64,000 nucleotides of DNA from Mycoemilia scoparia. Its lineage: Eukaryota; Kickxellomycota; Kickxellomycetes; Kickxellales; Kickxellaceae. Positions within the stretch are counted from its first letter, which is position 1, and every line of letters starts with the position of its first letter. Under the pieces are notes generated by a model, which saw only the letters and a program-made list of their open reading frames with translations, was not told where the DNA came from and searched no databases. Position numbers and translations under genes: made by a program. The stretch covers positions 274,797-338,796 of the forward strand of contig JANBPU010000004.1 in NCBI GenBank assembly GCA_027575805.1, given 5' to 3'. Shown in pieces: positions 9,842 through 18,576 of the stretch.

Positions 9842-12800
9842 ATGAAGGGGATTCCAACATCTTCTCCACCGCCACAGCCCCGGCGGCACTACCAAGCAAT
9901 GACAGCTACTCCATCGCAGCAAGAAACTCGACCGAATTCTCCTGACTCGATAGCATCGGCTTCTTCGGCAAGAATTGGGCTCAATGCAAAGCCTGGTGAT
10001 CAGGCCCTGACTCCACTGGTTTCATCCCCTGATCCCTCTCTAAAAACAGGTTCCAGACCACCAAGCATTTACAAAAATTCTGATAAAAAGGGTGGTCCAA
10101 GCTTACCTTTTACCTATTCGGGTGTTTTTGATGGCGATAAGCATGTTTGGAAGGATGTGCCATCTGGATCACACGATTTTAAACACCCAAGCGTGTCCAA
10201 GCCGCCTCTCGTCAATGGGTCCTTGAAGAGGCAGCAGCAGCAGCAGCAACAACAGCAGAGCAATCTTTCGCCCATGCAGCCAAAAGCTTTCAGCAGCAGC
10301 AGCAATAGCAGCCCTTGCTCTGTGAAAAGCGGCACCTCAGAATCATTGGCATCTTCAGACACCAAACAAAAGAGCGAGAAAAAAATAGATCTCTCCCCGC
10401 TCACGCATCCAGACCAATATCTCCACAAAGACAACTTTGATCCCACCAACCCTGATTATGTGCCTAATGGGGATCCATATTCACAGGAAATTTACCTCAG
10501 CGAAGAAGACATTACAATTAGGGTCGAGGGGATGACATACAACAACAGGATGTTTTTGCTGTTCAATTGTCTAACAGTCTTGACCTGCGGGCTGCTTGCA
10601 CTTGTCTGCAGCTGGCTTCCAAAATGGCGGATCAAGATGACAATGAAGAAATGCTCGCTAGAAAATGCAAAGTTTGTGCTTGTATCGGACATTGCCACCG
10701 ATAGCATTGCCCTGGAGAAGGTCAGCCACCGGTTCTTTGGCGGGCCACTGGGTTCAATTTTTGGAGCACTCACTCTCCATGGCCCGTTCGCAGCAGAGCG
10801 AAATGCCATTGTTAACCATCTCTCGTCGTTCACTTTCAGGTACTACCGGTTCATGTACCACCCGCTGCTAAAGAAGTTCATTCCAAACTACACCTGGCGG
10901 GCCGCAGAATGGCTCGAAGACCCAGACGGCTGCAGGAAGGGCCTCAACTACGAGACGAAGGAGATGCGCCACGCTGTTTTTGGCGACAACATGATTGGGA
11001 TTGAAGACAAATCGGTCCTCTCGATATTGATTAGCGAGGCGCTTAACCCATTCTATATATTCCAGATATTCAGTATCGTCTTGTGGATGTGCGACGATTA
11101 TTATGTCTATGCGAGCTGCATATTGCTCATGTCCATTATATCCATAACCAGCACGCTGTTGGACACTCGCAGGAATATCCGACGCATCAACGAAATGGCC
11201 CGATTCTCGTGCAGTGTTAACGTGTTCAGAGAGAGGATGTGGAGAAGAATGGAGTCCTCTGACTTGTTACCTGGCGATGTATTCGAGGTGTCCGACCCCG
11301 GACTATTAATCCTTCCCTGCGATGCGCTGCTGCTGGAGGGCGATTGTATCGTCAATGAAAGCATGCTTACTGGGGAGAGTATACCTGTTGCCAAGACCCC
11401 GACAGACAAAAGGAGTTTGATGACACTGGACCCCTCAGACACAATGTTCCAGGGCGGCGCAAGCAAACACGTCCTGTTTTCTGGAACCAAGCTGGTCAGA
11501 GTCAAAAAGACCGGCGCCGGGTTTGGTGGAAGAGACTGGATTGAGCTTGAAAAGAGATCCAGGCTCGACCCATCCAGCAGCGACAGTTCGGCTACTGGCT
11601 ATACTCGCAAGGCAACCGCGATGGTCATCCGCTCTGGCTTCAATACCACCAAAGGCGCGCTTGTTCGCTCGATTATGTTCCCACGACCAAACAAGTTCAA
11701 ATTCTACCAGGATTCGATGAGATTTGTCGGGGTGCTGGCCGTGATAGCCGTCATTGGGTTCTTTGCCAGCCTGTCCAATTTCGTCAGACTTGGGGTTTCC
11801 TCGCACATCATCATCATGCGTGCCCTGGATTTGATTACCGTTGTTGTTCCCCCTGCCCTGCCGGCAACAATGTCAATCGGTATCAGCTTTGCGTTGGCAA
11901 GGCTGCGCAGACGCAGGATATTCTGTATCAGTCCAATGCGCATAAACATTGCGGGAAAGCTCAATGTTGCGTGCTTTGACAAGACAGGCACCCTTACTGA
12001 GGACGGCTTGGATGTTTTGGGCGCGCAGGCCATCAGTGCAAAGACCCAGATGTTTGGCGAAATGACCAAGGATGTTTCTCTTCTCTCGACTCAAGAGGCG
12101 ATGGGCTTCCAGGTGTCTTCGGAGAAAAAGAATATCCAGAGAGAGCCAAACGAGTTGATGCTAATCCACGCACTTGCCTCCTGCCACTCTTTGAAACTCG
12201 TCCATGGGGAACTGCTTGGAGACCCGCTCGATGTTAGGATGTTCGAATCCACTCAGTGGGTCTTGGAGGAAGGCGACGACGAAAGCCATCCAGAAAGCGC
12301 AGGACTGCAGCATGACAACACAAAGGCTGGTGGAAATGTCGAGCAGCGATTGGATGTGGTTCCAAACACTCATATTGGTCCTGTTCCTTCAGTGGTGCGC
12401 CCGCCGTTTGCACAGGAATTCTCTCTCGACTCTAACAGCAAAAACTATGAGCTTGGAATCTTGAGAACATTTGAGTTTTCGCCTGCACTCCGTCGTATGA
12501 GCGTGGTTACAAAGCTCCTGAATTCTCGCTACATGGAGGCATATGTAAAGGGTGCTCCTGAGGCCATATCCGAACTTTGCGACAAGAATACTCTGCCCAA
12601 AGACTTCAAGGAAAAGCTGGACGCATACACACACAATGGGTACCGTGTTATCGCTATTGCCGGAAAAACACTCAAAATTTCTTGGCCAAAGCTTCAGCAC
12701 CTTTCACGCGCAGACATTGAGTCTAACCTTATTTTCCTTGGATTCATCGTCTTTGAGAACAGACTTAAGCCAACATCCGCACCGGTCCTCAAAGAGCTCC

Positions 12801-14452
12801 GTGAAGCTTCCATCAGACAGATCATGTGCACCGGCGACAACGTCCTTACTGCCGTGAGTGTTGCACGGTCTTGTGGAATGGTCGTTCCCAGTCTTAGAGT
12901 GTTTTATCCTAAGCTTGTTGCTCATGAAGAGCAGCGTGACAGTGATGCCCCAGCCGAAATATTGTGGCAGGATATTGATGGGAGCGACACTGTGCTGGAC
13001 CCAATGACTCTCAAGCCTGTGCTGCTGTCTCCAGATGGACTACAACGCCAGGCTGATTTGGAACTCGAGTCTGCCAATAACTACTGTGTTGCTGTGACCG
13101 GCGATGTGTTTAGACGTATAATTGACGAGTACCCAACATCAACCATAAACAGAATGCTTATGAGAGGTATTGTCTACGCCCGCATGTCCCCAGACGAAAA
13201 AGGAGAGCTCATAGAAAAGCTTCAGGGACTAGAGTACTCTGTATGCTTTTGCGGAGATGGTGCAAACGACTGCAGTGCCCTCAAGGCCGCTGATGTTGGC
13301 ATTTCGCTGAGCGAGGCTGATGCCAGCGTTGCCGCACCATTTGTATCCCAGTCTACTGATATATATTGTGTTCTTGATGTCATCCGCGATGGTCGTGCTG
13401 CTCTGGTAACAAGCTTTGGGTGCTTCAAATACATGGCTCTCTACAGTATTATCCAGTTTGTATCGGTGTCCCTCATGTACAGCTATGGCGGCGGGCTTGG
13501 CGACTACCAATTCCTTTACATTGATCTGTTCATCATCCTTCCCATTGCGGTATTCATGAGCAACTCTCCATCGTATAAGAAGATTGTTCGAAAGAGTCCC
13601 ACCGCAAATTTAATGAGCTCATCAGTTATAACCTCGCTGATTGGACAGGGTTTGATCATGTTTGTGTTCCAGCTTGGTATGTTCAATAGCGTTCGTCGCC
13701 AGCCTTGGTATTCCCCACCAGTTATGGATCCAGATACTGATGTCAAAACTGGAAATTTCCTTATTTTGACATACGAAAACACTTGTGTATTCCTAGTCTC
13801 ATGCTTCCAATACATCTGCGTTGCTTGCGTTCTGAACAAGGGCCCACCATATCGTCGCACAGTATTCAAGAATATTGGCTTCATAGCAAGCTGTGCGATC
13901 TTGTTTGGAATAACCATATACCTTGCCATTAACCCAGCCAAGAAACTGCGTGATATCTTGGAGCTAGAAGTTGTACCTATGAACTTCCGCATCTTTATTG
14001 TTGGATATAGTGCGGCAAACTATCTTGCAAGCTTCTTGTGCGAAAAATGGGTGTTCCCAATGATTGTGCCAATGCTCTCAACCGGATGGCAAGTCTCAAG
14101 GGGCTTTTTCAGTCACTGGCTATCACAAATTCGTAGCAGTGGATTGCACAAGTACAAAAAACAAGGAAAGAGAGGCGATATATCTTCTTATTCTGGATCG
14201 GCATGGGATAACGAGCGTGAGCAGTATTCACCGACAGAAAACCGTGTATTCTTGCCACAAAGTGCCATTGAGGTTGGTAGTGGCGTAAACCCAGATACGG
14301 ATCGAAGAAATGCTTCATACACCAATCTTCCAGAGCAATGGGAAGAGGAGGCACAAAGGAATCAGGGCTGGAAAGGAAAGATAAAGACTGAGAAGGCACC
14401 CAAGCCATATGTTAAGCTGTGGAATGAAATTGGTAGACCAGATTGGCTGTAG
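9842..14452 (+). CDS. ypk9: P5B-type ATPase (ATP13A2/Ypk9 family)
   Basis: Single exon, 1536 aa. The frame opens at a TTG; the first ATG is 9842. A Ser/Pro-rich cytosolic N-terminus of about 200 residues contains a nine-residue polyGln run near residue 125. P-type ATPase motifs follow: TGES near 510, PPALP at 670-674 in M4, the phosphorylated Asp in DKTGTLT at 713, and CGDGANDC near 1136. The PPALP signature marks P5B rather than P5A. P5B pumps export polyamines from lysosomes or vacuoles to the cytosol and protect against metal stress, so a vacuolar polyamine transporter is the likely role. No introns in 4.6 kb, unlike its neighbours. Converges on calcineurin B with 312 bp between stop codons. 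Confidence 0.95.
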   Translation: MKGIPTSSPPPQPRRHYQAMTATPSQQETRPNSPDSIASASSARIGLNAKPGDQALTPLVSSPDPSLKTGSRPPSIYKNSDKKGGPSLPFTYSGVFDGDKHVWKDVPSGSHDFKHPSVSKPPLVNGSLKRQQQQQQQQQSNLSPMQPKAFSSSSNSSPCSVKSGTSESLASSDTKQKSEKKIDLSPLTHPDQYLHKDNFDPTNPDYVPNGDPYSQEIYLSEEDITIRVEGMTYNNRMFLLFNCLTVLTCGLLALVCSWLPKWRIKMTMKKCSLENAKFVLVSDIATDSIALEKVSHRFFGGPLGSIFGALTLHGPFAAERNAIVNHLSSFTFRYYRFMYHPLLKKFIPNYTWRAAEWLEDPDGCRKGLNYETKEMRHAVFGDNMIGIEDKSVLSILISEALNPFYIFQIFSIVLWMCDDYYVYASCILLMSIISITSTLLDTRRNIRRINEMARFSCSVNVFRERMWRRMESSDLLPGDVFEVSDPGLLILPCDALLLEGDCIVNESMLTGESIPVAKTPTDKRSLMTLDPSDTMFQGGASKHVLFSGTKLVRVKKTGAGFGGRDWIELEKRSRLDPSSSDSSATGYTRKATAMVIRSGFNTTKGALVRSIMFPRPNKFKFYQDSMRFVGVLAVIAVIGFFASLSNFVRLGVSSHIIIMRALDLITVVVPPALPATMSIGISFALARLRRRRIFCISPMRINIAGKLNVACFDKTGTLTEDGLDVLGAQAISAKTQMFGEMTKDVSLLSTQEAMGFQVSSEKKNIQREPNELMLIHALASCHSLKLVHGELLGDPLDVRMFESTQWVLEEGDDESHPESAGLQHDNTKAGGNVEQRLDVVPNTHIGPVPSVVRPPFAQEFSLDSNSKNYELGILRTFEFSPALRRMSVVTKLLNSRYMEAYVKGAPEAISELCDKNTLPKDFKEKLDAYTHNGYRVIAIAGKTLKISWPKLQHLSRADIESNLIFLGFIVFENRLKPTSAPVLKELREASIRQIMCTGDNVLTAVSVARSCGMVVPSLRVFYPKLVAHEEQRDSDAPAEILWQDIDGSDTVLDPMTLKPVLLSPDGLQRQADLELESANNYCVAVTGDVFRRIIDEYPTSTINRMLMRGIVYARMSPDEKGELIEKLQGLEYSVCFCGDGANDCSALKAADVGISLSEADASVAAPFVSQSTDIYCVLDVIRDGRAALVTSFGCFKYMALYSIIQFVSVSLMYSYGGGLGDYQFLYIDLFIILPIAVFMSNSPSYKKIVRKSPTANLMSSSVITSLIGQGLIMFVFQLGMFNSVRRQPWYSPPVMDPDTDVKTGNFLILTYENTCVFLVSCFQYICVACVLNKGPPYRRTVFKNIGFIASCAILFGITIYLAINPAKKLRDILELEVVPMNFRIFIVGYSAANYLASFLCEKWVFPMIVPMLSTGWQVSRGFFSHWLSQIRSSGLHKYKKQGKRGDISSYSGSAWDNEREQYSPTENRVFLPQSAIEVGSGVNPDTDRRNASYTNLPEQWEEEAQRNQGWKGKIKTEKAPKPYVKLWNEIGRPDWL

Positions 14453-14764
14453 CCGAACTATAACTATAGCACATATTTTACAAGGCATAATTGATACTTT
14501 TTATCCTATATTTGATTTATAATTTACCTCATCTACTAACATTACCACCTAAAATATTTCAGGCAAAAGCAGTGCTGCACTAGATACGTTTTATTCTCGA
14601 GTTTAGATTGTTAAATTATTTTCATGTATCAATTTAAAGCGTAGAACCACACAAATAAAAGGTCTTTAATATATACATTCCAAGCGTCATTTCTTTAAAT
14701 AGATTATGTGTGAAAGTGCAATGTTTGGAAACGATGAGAAAAGGGCTGAATGGATCTCTCTGGA
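14453..14764. other. Convergent 3' intergenic region
   Basis: 312 bp of AT-rich sequence shared by the 3' ends of the P5B ATPase (+) and calcineurin B (-). It contains AATAAA at about 14656 on the plus strand. Nothing else seen. Confidence 0.5.
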
Positions 14765-15665
14765 TTAAAGTGCTTCCAGAGTAAGTTGCTTTACAATATC
14801 AGTTTTGGCAACAAATGCACTAAATTCTTCAAAACTAATACGCCCATCGCCATCACGGTCAGCCTCCATGATGGTCTTGTCTACTATTTGCTGCAATTGG
14901 ACAGGTGTGAGATTATTCCCGACCATGTTTTTCATAACCATGTAAAGTTCACCGTTGGAAATGTAACCATCACGATCCATATCATAGATCTTGAATGCGA
15001 CTATAAATTTATATATAGGCATGGAAAAGTATAAGTACTCTTTTCAACATACAAAATGTTTATGAAAGGGCTAACCCTTTTGAATCATGTACCTAATTGG
15101 CATTTTTACGTCTGTATATGTATGTATCTGTGAGAGAGATTACTTACACCTGATTTTCTCTTCCTTTGAGCACTTGCCACTGAAAATACTCAGCCCGTGG
15201 ATGAATTCTTTGAAATCAACATCACCTCCACCATCCTCATCAAATATGTCGATTAGTCTCTGGCCAAGAGGATTGCTTGCCAACTGGGGAATGGCCTGGA
15301 ACTCGTTTCTGTCAATGGTTCCAGACATGTTGGTATCCAACTTGGCAAACCGCTTGTATAGCTGCTCAATTTCCTCCGATGTGACTATATATGGATATAT
15401 ATATATACAAGTTATTGGATATTTTTAGTCTACACAAGTCATAGCCAACTGAATTTAGGAATAAAGATAGTATTGACCTACAGATAGTTAGCCCCTCGAG
15501 CTCTTTCAAGTGTTGGGCCTCCATGGGTAGGTATTTTATTCCTGAGCTCTTTGGTGTGGATGGCGAGGATGCTGTCGCAGCTGTTGTGTCTTTTTTGGAC
15601 TCTGGCTCCTCAAAGCTTATTCGGGGTACATGTGTCCGTGGAGGCAAAGGTGGGTTATTAGACAT
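14765..15665 (-). CDS. cnb1: Calcineurin regulatory subunit B
   Basis: Three exons: 15665-15482, 15384-15148, 15000-14765 (218 aa). Both introns have GT-AG ends, and the joins recreate Phe codons (T|TC) at ILTIF/TSEE and [13 protein letters not shown]. Four EF-hands are intact: [36 protein letters not shown] and [12 protein letters not shown]. The subunit binds Ca and activates the calcineurin phosphatase. The protein is about 45 residues longer than usual. A Pro/Ser/Thr-rich N-terminus starting [10 protein letters not shown] replaces the normal MGN N-myristoylation signal. Upstream (to 15770) the frame stays open with only hydrophobic, non-family sequence. Confidence 0.92.
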
Positions 15666-16488
15666 GTTTGCTTGAAATGGTATAGAATGGAGTGCAGCAA
15701 CGGTAGTGATAGTAGCTAAACCTAATACTTTTATAAGCAATAGAAATGGAAAGGAGAAATATATTGGCACTGAATATTTTAATTTCAGAATATTTAGCTT
15801 TGTAGGCTAGACTCATCGCTTTGAATGGTGCATTAGTTTTATATACTCGATTCATGTGCTTATGGGCTGCATAAACTGGTTATAAGGCTTTCAATGAAAT
15901 AATAGAGCTATTTTTGGATTCTTCTCTCCAGAGTGATAGCCGAGCCGTTGTTTGTTAAGAGAAATCGTAAGTTATCCACTAAAAGGGAACAGGCAGATAC
16001 CTTCACACATTCTCTGCAAATCAGCCCACAACACATACATTTTATCTGGAATCTCAGGGATGATTGGCTAGTATCCAGGGAACATCCTAGTACCCTTTTA
16101 GAGAAGACTACTTCTCTTCCAAATACAAAGATTAGTGCCAAACTATGATGACCAGAGCTTGATCCAAATAAAGGTAGTACCAGCTTTGGTAAGCTGTGAT
16201 TTTTATCACTCTATGTGCGAAAATCCAGCAAATTGTACGGTACTTTGGGCTCTCTAGAATTTTCAGTGCACTTTCATCATTGAGTGCATCCACTCTAGAA
16301 GTGATAAATTAGAAATCTCTCACAGTGTCAAGTTTAACACTGGTAGAGGCTTATAATCTCTAAAAGGGCAAATCTTTAGCCCATAACTCGCCACCAACGA
16401 GTTGCTTTATAACGATATCTCCACTTTCATCATCTATAGAGCTAATCGAGCAAGCTCTTTTTGTAAAAACATCGCCACAGCACCAAGC
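15666..16488. other. Divergent intergenic region
   Basis: Separates calcineurin B (-) from the small unknown gene (+). Contains repeat D copy 2 (about 15940-16145). No supported ORF. Confidence 0.5.
15940..16145 (+). repeat. Dispersed repeat family D, copy 2
   Basis: Aligns with 3228-3400 through GGATGATTGGCTAGTATCC, GGGAACATCC and CCCTTTTAGAGAAGACTACT. Both copies end near a (G/T)GCCAAACTAT-like block. Non-coding; same orientation as copy 1. Confidence 0.45.
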
Positions 16489-16971
16489 ATGATTCAAACA
16501 GCGAGTAACGATGGGACGGAGCAAAATGCGTTAAAAAGCAAGTTCCTTGGTATAGAGTCACAGATGAAGGGAATGCTCGGAAAGATAGCCGCAGGCCGGG
16601 TAGTCGAAGCATTTGATATTCTCAGTAGGGTGACTGATGCATTGGTTACAAACTGCGAAAGCCTAGGCCTAACATCGGATAAGCCAATATTTGAAGGCTT
16701 CGATAGGATCAAGTTCTGGAGAACGATTAATCAATGCTGGATGTATGCAATAAGAAATGCTGACACGGCGACATCCTCCGAACAAAGACTCAGGGAGGAA
16801 CATTTTGAACATCTTAGGAAAAGCATCGTAATGTGGTGCGATGTGCTCCAAAAGTATGGGCTGGTCGACTACGATATGGGGTTTTCAGAGACTCTAATTA
16901 CCGGGCTTCTTGTTGATGCTCAGAGTAAGCTCGTAAACCAAAAGGCCAGTGACGTTGAGCCAAAGAAGTGA
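16489..16971 (+). CDS. Small conserved-looking protein, function unknown
   Basis: 160 aa from the ATG at 16489; the frame upstream opens at a TTG and is not needed. It is predicted all-helical with no signal peptide or membrane segment. The region DRIKFWRTINQCWMYAIRN and the C-terminal part WCDVLQKYGLVDYDMGF resemble my memory of uncharacterised fungal proteins, but I cannot assign a family name. It lies 428 bp upstream of LDH in the same orientation; the compact ATGs and separate leaders suggest independent transcription. Confidence 0.6.
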   Translation: MIQTASNDGTEQNALKSKFLGIESQMKGMLGKIAAGRVVEAFDILSRVTDALVTNCESLGLTSDKPIFEGFDRIKFWRTINQCWMYAIRNADTATSSEQRLREEHFEHLRKSIVMWCDVLQKYGLVDYDMGFSETLITGLLVDAQSKLVNQKASDVEPKK

Positions 16972-17264
16972 GACTGGTAGATTTTGCCATAAATTTCGAA
17001 AAGATTTTCTTTACCTCGTCCCTGCATCCAATTAATATAAAACTTACTACAATGAGGTCACCCACGGCCTTTCGTTTGGGCCCATCTTGCTCTAAGCAGG
17101 CCCTGGTGATAGGTCGCATAACGCAGTGTTTACCAGAGCTGCTTATGGACAGCACATAAATAGTTGGGGATAGGGGGTGAACATGTCAGCTTTAGGCCTA
17201 CGAGTTCTGATTCTATGATATATCTCCGAATCTCTGTAAATCTCAATATTTAATATAAAACGCT

Positions 17265-17399
17265 TTACCCTCTCTCTCTCTCTCAATTTTACCCATATCA
17301 CATCTTTCTCGCTTTCAGAAACGTTCCTTGTTTTCGTACTCTAGATAGCACCGCTTGTTGTTAATCTTTTCCAAATTCCTCCTCCTATTGACTCTCATA
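17265..17399 (+). promoter_or_regulatory. Pyrimidine-rich leader of LDH
   Basis: A (CT)n run (17270-17283) is followed by a C/T-rich stretch up to the ATG at 17400. It probably forms the core promoter or 5' UTR of a highly expressed gene. No intron signature seen in it. Confidence 0.4.
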
Positions 17400-18305
17400 A
17401 TGCACACTAAGGTCGCTGTCATCGGTGGTGCTGGTAGTGTTGGTGCTTCAATCGCCTACGCTCTAGTTTTGCAGCAGGTCCATGCTGAGATCCTCATCGT
17501 AGATGTTGCCGAGAAGCAGGCCGAAGGTCAAGCCCTTGATCTTTGCGACGCAGCATACCTGTCTATCTCTAGATGCCGTAAGGCAAGCTTCAAGGAAGCT
17601 GGCCAGGCCGATGTCATCATTATCACTGCCGGTGCCAAGCAGAGACCTGGAGAGAAGCGCTCTGAGCTAATCGACCGCAACTATAACATCATCAAGTCTA
17701 TCATGGACTCTATCCAACCTATAAGCCCTATGTCCAAGATCCTCATCATCTCTAACCCCGTAGACGTTCTCACCTACATTGCACAGAAGGTATCAGGCCA
17801 TCCCAAGCATCTTGTCATTGGCTCCGGCACTTTCCTCGATTCAGGTCGTCTACGCAACTATCTTGGCCGAATCGTCAGTATCAGTCCCTCGTCTATCCAC
17901 GCTTATTCGCTTGGTGAGCATGGTGACAGCCAGTTTGTAGCATGGTCATCAGCAAGCGTGGCTGGCATGCCATTGCTCTCCCATCCAAAGATGAAAGGCC
18001 AGGATCTTGAGGCAATCAAGCGTAATGTTGCTAAGCTTGCCTACGACATTATTGAGGCCAAGGGCTCTACTTACTATGGTGTAGCTGCTCATGTAGCCTT
18101 CTTGGCCAAGGCTCTCCTTCAAAACACCGACCAGGTATTCCCAGTCTCCCACTATAGCGAAAAGTTCGGCTGCTACTTCTCCTGGCCCGCTGTTATCGGT
18201 GCCAATGGTGTCCAACAGTCAGTTGACCTGTCTCTCAACGATGACGAAAGAGAGCACCTTCACAAGGCCATCGACTCCATCACCAGCTTGACAAACAGAT
18301 ACTAA
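17400..18305 (+). CDS. ldh: NAD-dependent L-lactate dehydrogenase
   Basis: Single exon, 301 aa. The frame opens at a TTG upstream; ATG 17400 starts MHTKVAVIGGAGSVG, the Rossmann NAD site. Catalytic residues are present: Gln81 in AGAKQRPGE (Gln rather than Arg selects pyruvate over oxaloacetate), Asn119 (SNPVDV), Asp147/Arg150 (FLDSGR) and His174 (GEHGDS). The enzyme interconverts pyruvate and L-lactate in the cytosol and re-oxidises NADH in fermentation. It is shorter than animal LDHs because it lacks their N-terminal arm. The coding sequence is more GC-rich and uses more C-ending codons than its neighbours, consistent with high expression. NAD-LDH occurs in early-diverging fungi and is not typical of ascomycete yeasts. 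Confidence 0.95.
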   Translation: MHTKVAVIGGAGSVGASIAYALVLQQVHAEILIVDVAEKQAEGQALDLCDAAYLSISRCRKASFKEAGQADVIIITAGAKQRPGEKRSELIDRNYNIIKSIMDSIQPISPMSKILIISNPVDVLTYIAQKVSGHPKHLVIGSGTFLDSGRLRNYLGRIVSISPSSIHAYSLGEHGDSQFVAWSSASVAGMPLLSHPKMKGQDLEAIKRNVAKLAYDIIEAKGSTYYGVAAHVAFLAKALLQNTDQVFPVSHYSEKFGCYFSWPAVIGANGVQQSVDLSLNDDEREHLHKAIDSITSLTNRY

Positions 18306-18374
18306 TCTTTTAATGTTATTTTTTGGCTAATTATACACACAGACACAAACATATTGGAGCTGTTAAATGACTTT

Positions 18375-18506
18375 ATATTTGTAGTTATTTTTGAAGGGCG
18401 ATCACCACCAACATTTACTAACAAGTGGTAGTTACCCATTTGGTTTTGGTTGCGCCTTTAATCGTTGGCCACCCAGAAGTCACTCTTCAAATATCATGAT
18501 CCACAT
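18375..18506 (+). mobile_element. MITE-like element, family A, copy 2
   Basis: Between the LDH and LeuRS 3' ends, starting 70 bp past the LDH stop. Left end TTTGTAGTTATTTTTGAAGG; right end CACTCTTCAAATATCATGAT followed by CCACAT. Core TTTGGTTTTGGTTGCGCC with ATCGTTGGCC. Confidence 0.65.
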
Positions 18507-18576
18507 CCAATTTGTCTGTATATTTTTTTTCAATTTGCTTTTTGTTTTTCTAAAATGAACCCCCAATTTTTAAAGC

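Noticed and set aside
13516..13992. 158-codon antisense frame within the P5B ATPase
   Set aside because: Mirror of transmembrane codons of a well-supported gene.
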